This document shows positions 24,462 through 32,554 of a stretch of 64,000 bases of DNA, one piece after another. The notes under the pieces were generated by a model. The model did no database searches. It saw only the letters and a list, made by a program, of their open reading frames with translations, and was not told the origin of the DNA. How positions within the stretch are numbered: the first letter of the stretch is position 1; each line of letters opens with the position of its first letter. The position numbers were made by a program, and so were the translations under genes. Location: assembly GCF_003574315.2 (NCBI RefSeq), contig NZ_AP025739.1, forward strand, positions 6,386,001-6,450,000. Direction: 5' to 3'. The DNA is from Capsulimonas corticalis (GTDB taxonomy: Bacteria > Armatimonadota > Armatimonadia > Armatimonadales > Capsulimonadaceae).

Positions 24462-24656
24462 CTACCGTTTACGAAGTTTATTCCAGGTGCTTTGCAGTTG
24501 ATGGTCCGCCTCGTCCCGCGCCTGGCGATCCGCCTCGCGCTTCTCGACTCGCTTCATCTCCGCCGCCGCGTACTCCGTCGTGCATCCGAGCAGGATCGCC
24601 GCCGTCTCCGGCCTCACTCCGTCGCGGACAAAGCGCATCCAGACAGCAGAGTTCAT
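24462..24656 (-). CDS. Hypothetical small helical protein
   Basis: 64 residues. SAVWMRFVRDGVRPETAAILLGCTTEYAAAEMKRVEKREADRQ looks like a helix-turn-helix-like pair followed by a charged helix. Seven bases separate it from the next gene. Possibly DNA-binding; not assigned. Confidence 0.5.
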   Translation of the reverse strand: MNSAVWMRFVRDGVRPETAAILLGCTTEYAAAEMKRVEKREADRQARDEADHQLQSTWNKLRKR

Positions 24657-24677
24657 GGTAGTGCACGCGATTTGAAA

Positions 24678-24770
24678 TCAAGATCCGCCGCCGCGCGGCC
24701 AGGCGCACCAGAGGACGGCCAGCAGCATGACGGCGGCGAGAATGCCGATAGTTGCAGAGAAGACGCTCAT
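24678..24770 (-). CDS. 30-residue membrane peptide
   Basis: Thirty residues, nearly all one hydrophobic segment (FSATIGILAAVMLLAVLWCAW) with a PRGGGS end. Start overlaps the stop of the upstream gene (ATGA at 24767-24770), a sign of translational coupling. No function can be given; membrane location is predicted from composition. Confidence 0.45.
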   Translation of the reverse strand: MSVFSATIGILAAVMLLAVLWCAWPRGGGS

Positions 24771-25243
24771 ACGGCCGCCTTGCGCTCGGCCTTCGCGCGG
24801 GTGATCAGGTCCCCGATGACGCCGTTGTGGTCGCAGAAAAACTGAACGCGCGATTTGTCTGCTACCTGCTTACCGAGAACGCACGGAGCGACAGTCACGT
24901 CGTCAAAACCGTCGATCAGTGTCGTGTGGTCCTTGACATCGAGCTTCATCATCGGGTCGGGCGCGCTTCGCCGGCAAAGATCATGCCGCTCGGCCTCAAC
25001 TTCGGTGTAGCGGCGAACGTGCTTCTGGTAGCTGCGCGAGGTGGCCACGCTCTCGACGTGAAGGCTGACTTCTTTGGCTGCGATCCGGCGCATGCCCTCC
25101 AGGCGCCGCGTCATTGGCGCCGCGTTCCAGGCTTTTGCGGCGGCGAGGACTTTGCGCGCGCGGTCCACGGGAAGCTTCATAAAGAGCGCCATTCCCTCAG
25201 CGGTGATATTGGGATGCGCTTGCACGATTTGATTTGCTGTCAT
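24767..25243 (-). CDS. Hypothetical phage protein
   Basis: 158 residues from ATG 25243 with GAGG seven bases upstream; the longer frame would run into the terminator region. N-terminus QIVQAHPNITAEGMALFMKLPVDRARKVLAAAKAWN is a helix-turn-helix-like bundle, followed by a basic part and a beta segment. First protein gene downstream of the tRNA-like genes, probably start of the packaging operon. Confidence 0.5.
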   Translation of the reverse strand: MTANQIVQAHPNITAEGMALFMKLPVDRARKVLAAAKAWNAAPMTRRLEGMRRIAAKEVSLHVESVATSRSYQKHVRRYTEVEAERHDLCRRSAPDPMMKLDVKDHTTLIDGFDDVTVAPCVLGKQVADKSRVQFFCDHNGVIGDLITRAKAERKAAV

Positions 25244-25303
25244 GAGAGCCTCACAGATGCAAGGAAGAAGATCGGGGATGAAATGAGCAAGGACAAACAA
25301 AAA

Positions 25304-25339
25304 GGACACACTTACGGCGTATAACCGTAAAGTGCGTCC
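25304..25339 (-). terminator. Intrinsic terminator downstream of the tRNA genes
   Basis: On the minus strand GGACGCACTTTACGG pairs with CCGTAAGTGTGTCC (imperfect, about 14 bp) and is followed by TTTTTGTTTG. It lies after the tRNA-Asp-like gene and before ATG 25243, so it would end the tRNA or early transcript. Confidence 0.65.
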
Positions 25340-25415
25340 AGCAGCAGCCAATTTTACGTCTAGCTCTCTCGACGTCTGATATGTGATTGTGCAGTGAAGG
25401 AAGGTGAACGGATCG

Positions 25416-25435
25416 ATTATTGATCGATCAATAAT
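25416..25435. repeat. Dispersed GATCGAT palindrome, copy 2 (perfect)
   Basis: ATTATTGATCGATCAATAAT, a perfect 20-bp palindrome two bases from the CCA end of the tRNA-Asp-like gene. Intergenic. Best copy of the five. Confidence 0.75.
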
Positions 25436-25437
25436 TC

Positions 25438-25514
25438 TGGGGCCCGCGGGCCGCTGTGAGCAACCATCTTCCCGATGACAAATCGGGCGCTCTACTATAT
25501 TGAGCTACGCAGGC
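25438..25514 (-). tRNA. tRNA-Asp (GTC)
   Basis: 77 nt including an encoded CCA. All four arms fold: acceptor GCCTGCG with CGCGGGC (one G-U), D-arm GCTC/GAGC, anticodon stem CCCGA/TCGGG with loop TTTGTCA (anticodon GTC), 5-nt variable region, T-stem with two G-U pairs. The T-loop CTCACAG departs from the usual TTCRANY, so function may be altered. Confidence 0.8.
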
Positions 25515-25586
25515 ATAAATGATTCCGGTTACCAGGAACGGCCCGCGAAGTCCGTCACTCCGGATTGCACTTTTCATGCAAGGCGC

Positions 25587-25665
25587 TGGTCCGAGGGGAA
25601 GGATTTGAACCCCCGACCTCACGGTTTTCAAGGCCGTGCGCTCTACCAGGCTGAGCTACCCAAGG
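25587..25665 (-). tRNA. tRNA-like gene, anticodon TGA (Ser) with short variable arm
   Basis: 79 nt including encoded CCA. D-arm GCTC/GAGC and T-arm GGGGG-TTCAAAT-CCTTC are normal. The anticodon arm is CACGG...CCGTG with either a 9-nt loop or a sixth C-A pair and the 7-nt loop CTTGAAA (anticodon TGA). Acceptor CCTTGGG with CCCTCGG has two mismatches. A serine tRNA should have a long variable arm; this one has about 5 nt, so identity is uncertain and it may be degenerate. Confidence 0.6.
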
Positions 25666-25787
25666 ATAAAGTGCAGTCTCTCCCGCTGTCACGCCCTGGT
25701 TAGGATTTCTCTGTACGGAGACGTCGGCGTTCGCGCTCCTGATGGGGTATTCGGTTAAATCTTAATATCCATTGATCTAAATCTAGC

Positions 25788-25853
25788 GGGGCGGCGCACT
25801 GATCCTAGTTACGTGACCTCGCCACGGTTCGGAAATTGTCGCCGCCCCTTTTT
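25788..25853 (+). ncRNA. Possible small structured RNA end or terminator
   Basis: GGGGCGGCG (25788-25796) pairs with CGCCGCCCC (25840-25848), followed by TTTTTGTT on the + strand; the 43-base interior can fold further. All nearby genes are leftward, so a rightward terminator here suggests a short + strand transcript starting within the tRNA region. Evidence is structure only. Confidence 0.3.
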
Positions 25854-25984
25854 GTTGGGTGACTGTCACGGTTTCCTCCAGGAACGGCGAGCCTTCCGCG
25901 TGGGTGAAGGGCCGTCCTAATGCTGGAGTGATTTCATTATCACACGCCTGTTCGTATCTGTCTATAGTGTAAGCTCATTTGGTA

Positions 25985-26017
25985 TGTTGAAAATGTGGGT
26001 CACCCACATTTTCAACA
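25985..26017. terminator. Perfect hairpin at the end of the early operon
   Basis: A 15-bp perfect stem (25985-25999 with 26003-26017) and 3-base loop, 38 bases after the stop of the 26055 gene. Likely terminates or stabilises the 3' end of the long leftward early mRNA. No U-tract. Confidence 0.6.
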
Positions 26018-26054
26018 GCATAGGCGTACTTTATATTACATTACATAACGTATA

Positions 26055-26561
26055 TTAGGCCGCCATCATCGCCTCGAACTCACCCTCGTAACGCTCTCGG
26101 TACTCTTCGCATGTACGTTCCGGGATGTTGCTGGTCCGCGCCAGTTCGTCTACCGACGGCCGCGTCATGAATCGCCGCTCTACGTTTCGGCGGTTCGTAT
26201 GGTAGAGATAATGCACTTTGAAGACTTCGTAGGCGCTCACATAAACGAGTGGATGCGGCGTGCTGGCGCCGCGCACGGCCACGGGTTTCGGCTTGCCCAT
26301 GATGCGCTCGGTCTTTTTACGCTCGGAGAAGCAGAAACTTCGTTTCAGGCCCGACTGCATCAGCTCGCCCAGCGATGGCCGCACGTCGAACTCGCCGGCC
26401 TTCGTTCGTTTGTAGACGAGATAGAGATACCACTTGTCGAAAACGTCCGCGCGTTCGACGTAGGGCGGCGGCACTGGCAGTTCGCCGGTCTGCGTCGCCT
26501 CCTCGATCTGCTCCGGCGTTGGACGACTCCCAGGGGTGATTTCTTTCATGATGAGCAACAT
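26055..26561 (-). CDS. Hypothetical protein, last early gene
   Basis: 168 residues. A central VDELARTSNIPERTCEEYRERYEGEFEAMM block and FDVRPSLGELMQSGLKRSF are helical and resemble paired helix-turn-helix units; YSAYEVFKVHYLYHTNRRNVERRF lies between. ATG 26549 is an alternative start. May be a late-gene regulator given its place at the end of the early operon; that is inference. Confidence 0.5.
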   Translation of the reverse strand: MLLIMKEITPGSRPTPEQIEEATQTGELPVPPPYVERADVFDKWYLYLVYKRTKAGEFDVRPSLGELMQSGLKRSFCFSERKKTERIMGKPKPVAVRGASTPHPLVYVSAYEVFKVHYLYHTNRRNVERRFMTRPSVDELARTSNIPERTCEEYRERYEGEFEAMMAA

Positions 26562-26576
26562 AGATTTCGGTTTCCG

Positions 26577-27077
26577 TCAGAGCGGCTTCGGCGTTAGGTC
26601 GCCTGGCAGATAAAGCGGGTGGCGCGGCTCACCATCTTTCGTCAGGTCCAGATAGTGCAGGCGATACCCGTTGGAAGTCAGTAACGTTTGGACACGGTGC
26701 GCCCCGTTGCGGTGCGCACCGTGCGCTCCCCATGCGGCGATGATCATTCCCGCCAGAGCCGCCTGGGAGAGCAGCACTTCATCATTTATTGGTCCGATGG
26801 GATCCGCTGCGCCCTTCATCGCCTCCGGATGGCGCGCACGGAAGGCAAAGACATTCACCATGAAAAGGCCGCCGAAGCCCCATCGCTTAGCGTAGGCGCG
26901 GCATTTGCAAATGGTGGCGTCGTCTTCGGTCTCGTCCGCAGTAGACGGGTTCAAGCCAATAAACATGACCGGCGCTTTGGAAGCGTCCCAGACACGGCGC
27001 AGGACATATCGGTATTGGCGGCATTCGGAGAGTTCCGCGCTGCTCTGCTCGGCGGGATGTTCGTTTTCTAGCATCAT
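26577..27077 (-). CDS. DUF1643 family protein
   Basis: 166 residues. YRYVLRRVWDASKAPVMFIGLNPSTADETEDDATICKCRAYAKRWGFGGLFMVNVFAFRA is the DUF1643 signature (LNPSTAD, then the Cys and the GF...VNLF-like strand). Members occur in phages and bacteria; biochemical role is not established. Start overlaps the upstream stop (ATGA). Confidence 0.8.
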   Translation of the reverse strand: MMLENEHPAEQSSAELSECRQYRYVLRRVWDASKAPVMFIGLNPSTADETEDDATICKCRAYAKRWGFGGLFMVNVFAFRARHPEAMKGAADPIGPINDEVLLSQAALAGMIIAAWGAHGAHRNGAHRVQTLLTSNGYRLHYLDLTKDGEPRHPLYLPGDLTPKPL

Positions 27078-27778
27078 TCGTCACGCTCCTCGCAAGTCGG
27101 GAACGGGTGCGTCGAAGATATTATTCGCCAAACCTCTCGGCGCCCACTTACAGGATCTGTAACCGAGATTGTTCCAGTTGGCAATGTTTCATCGATTACG
27201 ATAGGCACACCCATGAAGGTTTGCGGCGCTTTCGGTTTTACGCTGAACACCTGCGCCAGCCCGCGCCCAATTACCATATCCTGGTTTGCTGTCGCATCCT
27301 GCTCCGTCTGAGGCGCCTCATCAGCATCAACCGTTTGCCGCAGAGCTGTCATCAATCCGTCGTGCGCCTTCAATCGCCACTGCTGTATCTTTTTGCAGCA
27401 CTCCACCGGGTCCACATCCGCCTCATCAAAGCGCCGAACAATCATGGAAGCATTTGCCTGGATTACGTTGAGAGGGCCAATTGCGACGGCCATCGCCGTT
27501 CTTAACAATTGATTTTGTGCCACCGCAGCTTCCGCCCGCACTCGTTCCGCCGCCGCGACGGCGCGCAGGGCTTGGAGTGGATCAGGCCACGGCACGCGCG
27601 AAAGGTCTTTCGGATCAACGTAACCCGGCCTCTCGTCATACCAATTAACTTTATGCGAGTACGGGGCATCATCGGGATCATTATCAATTAACTCAAGAGA
27701 GCATAGACCGAATTCGCGATGGTATAATTTCTCACGCGGTTGAAAGTCCGCCGCCTGCTCCGTCGTCAGATCGCTCAT
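27074..27778 (-). CDS. Hypothetical protein
   Basis: 234 residues, acidic. A central helix (LQALRAVAAAERVRAEAAVAQNQLLRTAMAVAIGPLNVIQANASMI) is coiled-coil-like. The C-terminal part has a beta hairpin pattern (PIVIDETLPTGTISVTDPVSGRREVW). No domain recognised. Coupled to the DUF1643 gene. Confidence 0.5.
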   Translation of the reverse strand: MSDLTTEQAADFQPREKLYHREFGLCSLELIDNDPDDAPYSHKVNWYDERPGYVDPKDLSRVPWPDPLQALRAVAAAERVRAEAAVAQNQLLRTAMAVAIGPLNVIQANASMIVRRFDEADVDPVECCKKIQQWRLKAHDGLMTALRQTVDADEAPQTEQDATANQDMVIGRGLAQVFSVKPKAPQTFMGVPIVIDETLPTGTISVTDPVSGRREVWRIISSTHPFPTCEERDE

Positions 27779-27976
27779 TTACCAATCCCCCAGGCAACAA
27801 GGCCCGTACTCAACGCCGTTTACGATTTTCGTTCGGCTCGGCGAGTAGCTGGCGCCGCATCCGCAGCACATACCGATCTTGCCTTGGCCGTCGATTGTCG
27901 TCTCGATTTCGTCGTCATCGCAGATGCATTTGATCTCGGCGCATTCACAAAAGCGACGTTTTGCTTTCTCGACCAT
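27779..27976 (-). CDS. Small cysteine-rich protein
   Basis: 65 residues with nine cysteines: CECAEIKCIC, then MCCGCG and PCCLGDW. Probably binds one or two zinc ions. Stop is one base from the next ATG. No family recognised. Confidence 0.55.
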   Translation of the reverse strand: MVEKAKRRFCECAEIKCICDDDEIETTIDGQGKIGMCCGCGASYSPSRTKIVNGVEYGPCCLGDW

Positions 27977-27990
27977 CAGGATCTCCTTCC

Positions 27991-28644
27991 CTACTCCGAT
28001 GAGCTTCCGCTATCGCTAGTGGCCCCGCTCTCACTCGACGGCGATGAGGAATCGCTGGAGGACGGGGCGTCCGATTCACTTGAGGTTTCATTTGGCGCTA
28101 CGTCCGGCGGTGGCGTTGCTTCGGGCGCTTCCGTCGGAGTTTTATCTCCCTCGCCAGGCGGCGTCTCCCCCTCCGACGTCTCCTTGTCCTGCGGATCCAG
28201 ATCGGCCTTCTCACCCTTCTCCGCGAGTTCCTCGTCCGTCAGCGGCTCCTTAGTCGGATCCTTCGGAACGTTGATCGATACTTTCTGATCCATCGGTATC
28301 GGCGCCGACGGCGCGGCGGACACCGCTCCCCACGCCCCTGACCTCGGAAGGCTGATCGGAGCCATGGCGCTTGGCGGCCGCCCCGGCATCGTGTATGGCC
28401 GGTTATTGACTTCATAGCGATAGTACTGATTGTTCGGCGTGCGCGTGTAGAGGTATCGCTGATCGTCGTAGAAGAGGCTGCCATACGTGTGGTAATAGAG
28501 CGGCTGCGGCGGGGGATAGGCTCCCTGCTCCGTGCCGCGAGAGACACAGACGACGACGACAATCAGCACAACGACCAGCAGGAAGAAACCAATCAACCCG
28601 TAGGAAAAACCTGTAAACGCACCATTATTCGAATTTTTATTCAT
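27991..28644 (-). CDS. Membrane-anchored protein with long Ser/Pro/Glu-rich tail
   Basis: 217 residues from ATG 28644, which overlaps the end of the YqhA-like gene. One membrane span (LIGFFLLVVVLIVVVVCV, residues 17-34), then a Tyr-rich segment (QPLYYHTYGSLFYDDQRYLYTRTPNNQYYRYEV), then about 100 residues of low-complexity acidic Ser/Pro/Thr repeats. Likely partner of the overlapping membrane protein. Role unknown. Confidence 0.55.
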   Translation of the reverse strand: MNKNSNNGAFTGFSYGLIGFFLLVVVLIVVVVCVSRGTEQGAYPPPQPLYYHTYGSLFYDDQRYLYTRTPNNQYYRYEVNNRPYTMPGRPPSAMAPISLPRSGAWGAVSAAPSAPIPMDQKVSINVPKDPTKEPLTDEELAEKGEKADLDPQDKETSEGETPPGEGDKTPTEAPEATPPPDVAPNETSSESDAPSSSDSSSPSSESGATSDSGSSSE

Positions 28645-29185
28645 GTGTATGACCTTCGAGTAAACCTTCGGGCTTGTGAATAACTTCCTCGCGCGTAACC
28701 GCCCAGAGAACGAGCGTGGAAACCATGAGCACGATGTGCACCGCGACTTTGACGACGACTTCGTGGCTACTATATTTGCTCGGCTCCAGGAAGACGGGCA
28801 GCAGTCCGACCGCGCTGACACCCATCAGGGACATACTCATTTTCACCTTGAGCAGTCCCGCGCTCATGTGGCTGAGCCAGCTCGGCTTCTTCTCGCCGCT
28901 GGGGATCTTCAGTTCTTCGACGAAGGTGGAATACGACCCCTGGATGATCATAACGATCAGGTTCGCCACCATGACCTGGTCGAGCTGTGAGAGCACGTTT
29001 AGCATCGTCAGCTCCGCATCCAGATTATGGAAGTGGCGCATCAGTCCCCAGAGCGTCTTAACGAACATCAGTAGAAACGCCACCACGGAGAGCGAGAGCA
29101 AAACGTACATCGGCACCAGGATCAGGCGCACGTTAAAAATCAGGCGCTGAACGCCGGCGTGCGCCCTGGCTTCAAGAAGGTTCAA
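28637..29185 (-). CDS. YqhA / UPF0114 family membrane protein
   Basis: 182 residues, four membrane spans. The FNVRLILVPMYVLLSLSVVAFLLMFVKTLWGL start, LSQLDQVMVANLIVMIIQGSYSTFVEELKI middle, and SWLSHMSAGLLKVKMSMSLMGVSAVGLLPVFLE match UPF0114 (YqhA) across the full length. The family's function is not settled. Presence in a phage early operon, overlapping a second membrane protein, suggests envelope alteration or exclusion of other phages; that is inference. Confidence 0.8.
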   Translation of the reverse strand: MNLLEARAHAGVQRLIFNVRLILVPMYVLLSLSVVAFLLMFVKTLWGLMRHFHNLDAELTMLNVLSQLDQVMVANLIVMIIQGSYSTFVEELKIPSGEKKPSWLSHMSAGLLKVKMSMSLMGVSAVGLLPVFLEPSKYSSHEVVVKVAVHIVLMVSTLVLWAVTREEVIHKPEGLLEGHTHE

Positions 29186-29615
29186 TCATCACCTCATTCT
29201 CTATCATCATGACTTTCTCGTTTAGCTGATCGCGGTGCGCGCAGAGTCCCGACCTCGTATGCATAAGTAATGGATCCGTGGCGCACTGCTGGCAAGAGTG
29301 GTTCAAAATGGCGGCGATCCGAACCGCCCCATATCCAACCGGATCACTCGCGAGCGTCATCAAAGTGAATCGATCCTGCCTCGCCGCCTGAATGCGGTTT
29401 CCCTCCTCGATGACCAGTTGCGCCGCGATCCAGCGCTGCTTAGCATGCGCTTGTCCTGGCGCGTCGGATTCGATCCGGATGGCCCCGCGCGCCGCGCTGT
29501 CGGCCAGTCGGTTCAGCACGTCCGCGCCGCGCTCCAGCGACGTCAGCGTCTCCGGCGCCGCAAGGCCCAGGTCGTAGATCATCGCGCACCGCGCCAAAAA
29601 CTCTTCTTTGGTCAA
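29172..29615 (-). CDS. Hypothetical helical protein
   Basis: 147 residues from TTG 29615, which has AAAGGA seven bases upstream; ATG 29657 inside dnaC is the alternative. Helical N-terminus (EEFLARCAMIYDLGLAAPETLTSLERGADVLNRLADS), a Cys pair (SCQQC). It follows the helicase-loader gene by 13 bases, so a replication role is possible but not shown. Confidence 0.5.
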   Translation of the reverse strand: MTKEEFLARCAMIYDLGLAAPETLTSLERGADVLNRLADSAARGAIRIESDAPGQAHAKQRWIAAQLVIEEGNRIQAARQDRFTLMTLASDPVGYGAVRIAAILNHSCQQCATDPLLMHTRSGLCAHRDQLNEKVMMIENEVMIEPS

Positions 29616-29628
29616 TTTGGTATCCTTT

Positions 29629-30651
29629 TCAACGCGTCGCCTTCGGGCGGCCGTCATCGGTGAAGTTCGGATCCCAAAACGGATCCTCGCTGTCGGGAAG
29701 CACCTGCTGGCGGTGGTCGCTGCCGGCGATAGAGATGAGCGGACAGCGACCGTAAAGCCGGCTGACGATCCGCTCGTCATATCGATCCGTCAGCTCGTCC
29801 ACCGAGAGATTGGTGGTCACGAACGTCGTTTTCTGCATGCGCCACCGATGCTCCAGCAGCTCCATGATCTGTCCGCGCGCCCATTCGCCTCTGGTGCTCA
29901 CTGGCTCCGCGCCCAGATCGTCGAGGACCAAAAACTGTGGCCGCTCCACGAACCATTTACGAAGCTGGGTCGTGCTCGGCACATCCGTCTGGCCCTCGGT
30001 CCGGCTGAACGAATCGCGGTAGTAGCGCAGCAGCTCCTGCTCGGTGATATACCGGGCGTTCACGTCGCGGCCATGCCGGCGGATGATCGAGCAAAGTGTT
30101 GCGAACGCGAGATAAGTCTTCCCCACACCGCTCCGTCCCGTCAGCGTCAGGCCCTTGTGCCCGGGTGTCCACTCCTCGGCGAGGCGCTTGCAGAGACCAT
30201 GCGCGAGGCGGTTCCCGTCGTCGATCCGCAGCGGCCCCAAAAACTCCGTCGCCTCGAAATTGGCCTTGCGGAAGTGAGGCGGAATCCGTGCGTCCTCCAT
30301 CGCCGTATGCACGAGCCCCGCGACCCGCTGCTCACGACGTCTTTGAATATCATCATCGCCTTTGCGCCTGATTCCGAGGTTACTTTGATGGACAATCCGG
30401 GTGTGGTAGACAAGCTTGTCCGCAGCAAATGGCTTGATCATGCCCTTGTCCGCCATCGCATAGATCTCGTCTTCATAGTCCTTGAGCGTTCTTTGGGGCC
30501 GAGTGTAAGTCCCGACGCACAGGCCGTCACGGTGACGCTTCTGGCCGGAGATGGGCGAAATGGTCGCGGCGCGGCGCTGGACTTGCTCCGCAACCTCGGC
30601 CTGGGTCGTGTCTGCCGTTACTGCTGGATTTGAAATCACCTGGTTTCCCAC
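29629..30651 (-). CDS. DnaC-like helicase loader ATPase
   Basis: 340 residues from GTG 30651, preceded by AAAGG at good spacing; the longer frame begins only with TTG. AAA+ core: Walker A GRSGVGKT at 172-179, Walker B LVLDDLG at 241-247, sensor TTN at 279-281, Arg-rich DERIVSRL. N-terminal region (120 residues) basic and likely contacts DnaB. Loads host helicase at the phage origin together with the DnaD/DnaT-like gene upstream, which it overlaps. Confidence 0.85.
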   Translation of the reverse strand: MGNQVISNPAVTADTTQAEVAEQVQRRAATISPISGQKRHRDGLCVGTYTRPQRTLKDYEDEIYAMADKGMIKPFAADKLVYHTRIVHQSNLGIRRKGDDDIQRRREQRVAGLVHTAMEDARIPPHFRKANFEATEFLGPLRIDDGNRLAHGLCKRLAEEWTPGHKGLTLTGRSGVGKTYLAFATLCSIIRRHGRDVNARYITEQELLRYYRDSFSRTEGQTDVPSTTQLRKWFVERPQFLVLDDLGAEPVSTRGEWARGQIMELLEHRWRMQKTTFVTTNLSVDELTDRYDERIVSRLYGRCPLISIAGSDHRQQVLPDSEDPFWDPNFTDDGRPKATR

Positions 30652-31687
30652 TGGTCTTGCCTTTCTCCGCCTTGTTCTGTGAGTCGGTCTTGCTGCGCTC
30701 AATGTCGAGCGCGTTGAACGGAACGTTGCTGACGAAATCGAAATCCGTCAGCCACTTCGCCGGCGCTTTGATACAGCGCATCTCGCTTTGCGTCGGCGGC
30801 CTCGCCGAGAACGGCGCCAGGTGCATCTCGATCTGCGCGATCTGCTCGTGCGATGGCTGCACCTGATCCCAGGCGGCGGCGATCTGGTGAGGCGCCTGCT
30901 GCCGGGGATACTTCAACCGAAAACTCTCGAACGCCTGCGGCTCGTGCCGCGGTACTCCTGAAGCGGCGCGGACGGGCGACCTCGGCGGCGGCGCAGCAGT
31001 CTCTCCTGGCATCCCCGGCCACGCCTCATCGGCGGATCCCGGTCGATCGCCAAGCCCAATCCTGGAAGTCTCTTCCTGCGGCGCTTCGGACTGAGATCCG
31101 TTCTCCCCATGAGAAGCGCCTGCCTCATCCCCCATAGAGAGAGTGAGAGATTCCTGATTCGAAAGTGAAGGAGAAGGAGAACAACGCCCGCGTGGGTTAT
31201 CATTTGACGGCAAGTGCGCGTCATCGCGCGCAAATGCGCGCACTTGCGCGCTGTCGTCATCATCCTCGGAATTCTGCGCTCCACTTACACCCTTTGCGCT
31301 CGGAAGCGCGGGCCATGCGGGGTTCGCCGGAAACTTGGACTGATCGCACATACGCTTGGCGGTCCGGATATGAGTCTGGAAGGAGAACCATTTGTCCGGA
31401 TGGATGGCCATGTACTTTTTATTGTCGACTTCGTAGAGGCCTATGAGCCCCTGGCGCGCGTAGATCTCAATGAAAGATGCAATCTCGGGGATACCTACCA
31501 GCGGATTCATCGGCACGATCCGAGCCTTGACGCGCGCGGCCGATGCCGGCGCGCGTCCCCAGTCGTCGAAGAACGTCAGAAACCATGGCCAGAAGAGCGC
31601 CGCCATCGGGCACTCCTCGGTCTCAATGATTTCGGTTAGCGAGTCGTCCTCGCTCATATCGTTCGTGATAAAAATCTTGCGCGCCAT
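30527..31687 (-). CDS. Phage replisome organiser-like protein
   Basis: 386 residues. Residues 1-115 (DSLTEIIETEECPMAALFWPWFLTFFDDWGR to EIASFIEIYARQGLIGLYEVDNKKYMAIHPDKW) form the winged helix typical of phage replisome organisers. A disordered Ser/Pro/Glu middle follows, then a helical DnaD/DnaT-like end (FRLKYPRQQAPHQIAAAWDQVQ, PTQSEMRCIKAPAKWLTDFDF). It binds origin DNA and recruits the loader encoded next. Overlaps dnaC by 125 bases. Confidence 0.7.
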   Translation of the reverse strand: MARKIFITNDMSEDDSLTEIIETEECPMAALFWPWFLTFFDDWGRAPASAARVKARIVPMNPLVGIPEIASFIEIYARQGLIGLYEVDNKKYMAIHPDKWFSFQTHIRTAKRMCDQSKFPANPAWPALPSAKGVSGAQNSEDDDDSAQVRAFARDDAHLPSNDNPRGRCSPSPSLSNQESLTLSMGDEAGASHGENGSQSEAPQEETSRIGLGDRPGSADEAWPGMPGETAAPPPRSPVRAASGVPRHEPQAFESFRLKYPRQQAPHQIAAAWDQVQPSHEQIAQIEMHLAPFSARPPTQSEMRCIKAPAKWLTDFDFVSNVPFNALDIERSKTDSQNKAEKGKTSGKPGDFKSSSNGRHDPGRGCGASPAPRRDHFAHLRPEASP

Positions 31688-31714
31688 TAGTTATGCCTGT
31701 CTGCTGGACTGATA

Positions 31715-32518
31715 TTAGGAAATCTTCGTTGGTTGGTCCGCTACGAGCGGCTGCATCGCCGCCATGTTTTCGAGCGCTGTAAGAGCATCATTCATCGCAC
31801 GCGCCGCCGCGCGTATATCCTCGTGGGCGCGGGTAAGGTTTCGACGCATGACCTTGCCGTCGATAAGGCTTAGTGTCCGTACGATTTCGCCGATCCGATG
31901 CCCGTTGTAATGGTCGATCCGGATACCCGAGACTTGTTCGAACGCGTCAAGGCTGCTCTGAAGCTGCTTGTGGCCTTCCTCGATACCTGAGCACTTCTCT
32001 TTCCAGTCTTTTTCCGCACGCTCGAATCCCAGCAGCCTTCCCTGCTCGCGCGCCGCGCTTTCCACAGCGTACAAATCTTGTGTCGCCGGCGAGAAGTTTT
32101 GCGCCTGTCGTAGAATGCCGGCTAGCATGGGCCGGGACATCGGCAGTGGATCCATTTTAGGCGCCTTGACTTTGATCACAAGCTTGCCGTTCTGAACGAC
32201 CATCAGCCCCCATGTCGCCGGCAGTTCCGCATCCTTTACGATTTGGTCGTCGCCAGCGACGACCCACCAATAATCGCAGTAACGGGCGATCTCGTCGGCT
32301 TTCTCAGGTTTCTTCAGTTCGCGGAGCCAGTCATTACGGAATGTCTTAACTTCGATCCCAGAAAGATGAATTCCACGGCTTTGCCAGAACGACATTACCA
32401 GCGCATCGGCGCTGCGGGCGAAGCTGTTGCCGGTGGAACTGCGTACTTGCTCCATGAAGGCGTATTCGTTTTTCGGGTAACGGGCGCGCAGAAGCGCCAT
32501 AACGTCGGCGGTCGTCAT
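31715..32518 (-). CDS. Putative PD-(D/E)XK nuclease-like protein
   Basis: 267 residues. Residues 25-120 (SADALVMSFWQSRGIHLSGIEVKTFRNDWLRELKKPEKADEIARYCDYWWVVA) carry Asp, then G-I-E-V-K, the PD-(D/E)XK core, followed by the conserved RYCDYWW and LPATWGLMVV. C-terminal half is coiled-coil. Such proteins act in DNA repair or resolution; exact activity unknown. Confidence 0.65.
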   Translation of the reverse strand: MTTADVMALLRARYPKNEYAFMEQVRSSTGNSFARSADALVMSFWQSRGIHLSGIEVKTFRNDWLRELKKPEKADEIARYCDYWWVVAGDDQIVKDAELPATWGLMVVQNGKLVIKVKAPKMDPLPMSRPMLAGILRQAQNFSPATQDLYAVESAAREQGRLLGFERAEKDWKEKCSGIEEGHKQLQSSLDAFEQVSGIRIDHYNGHRIGEIVRTLSLIDGKVMRRNLTRAHEDIRAAARAMNDALTALENMAAMQPLVADQPTKIS

Positions 32519-32554
32519 CTTCAGTCTCCGTAAAATAAAGAGGTTTATCGGGGC

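Larger units (their letters stand above)
25666..26054. other. Gene-free control region between the early operon and tRNA genes
   Basis: No open reading frame of note on either strand. It holds two stem-loops listed separately. The bases at 25920-25970 are A+T-richer and could hold the promoter for the leftward tRNA-packaging transcript, but I see no convincing -35/-10 pair. Confidence 0.5.

Noticed and set aside
27991-29185. Holin/lysis pair
   Set aside because: The membrane proteins match UPF0114 and an anchored low-complexity protein, lie in the early operon, and no endolysin is nearby.
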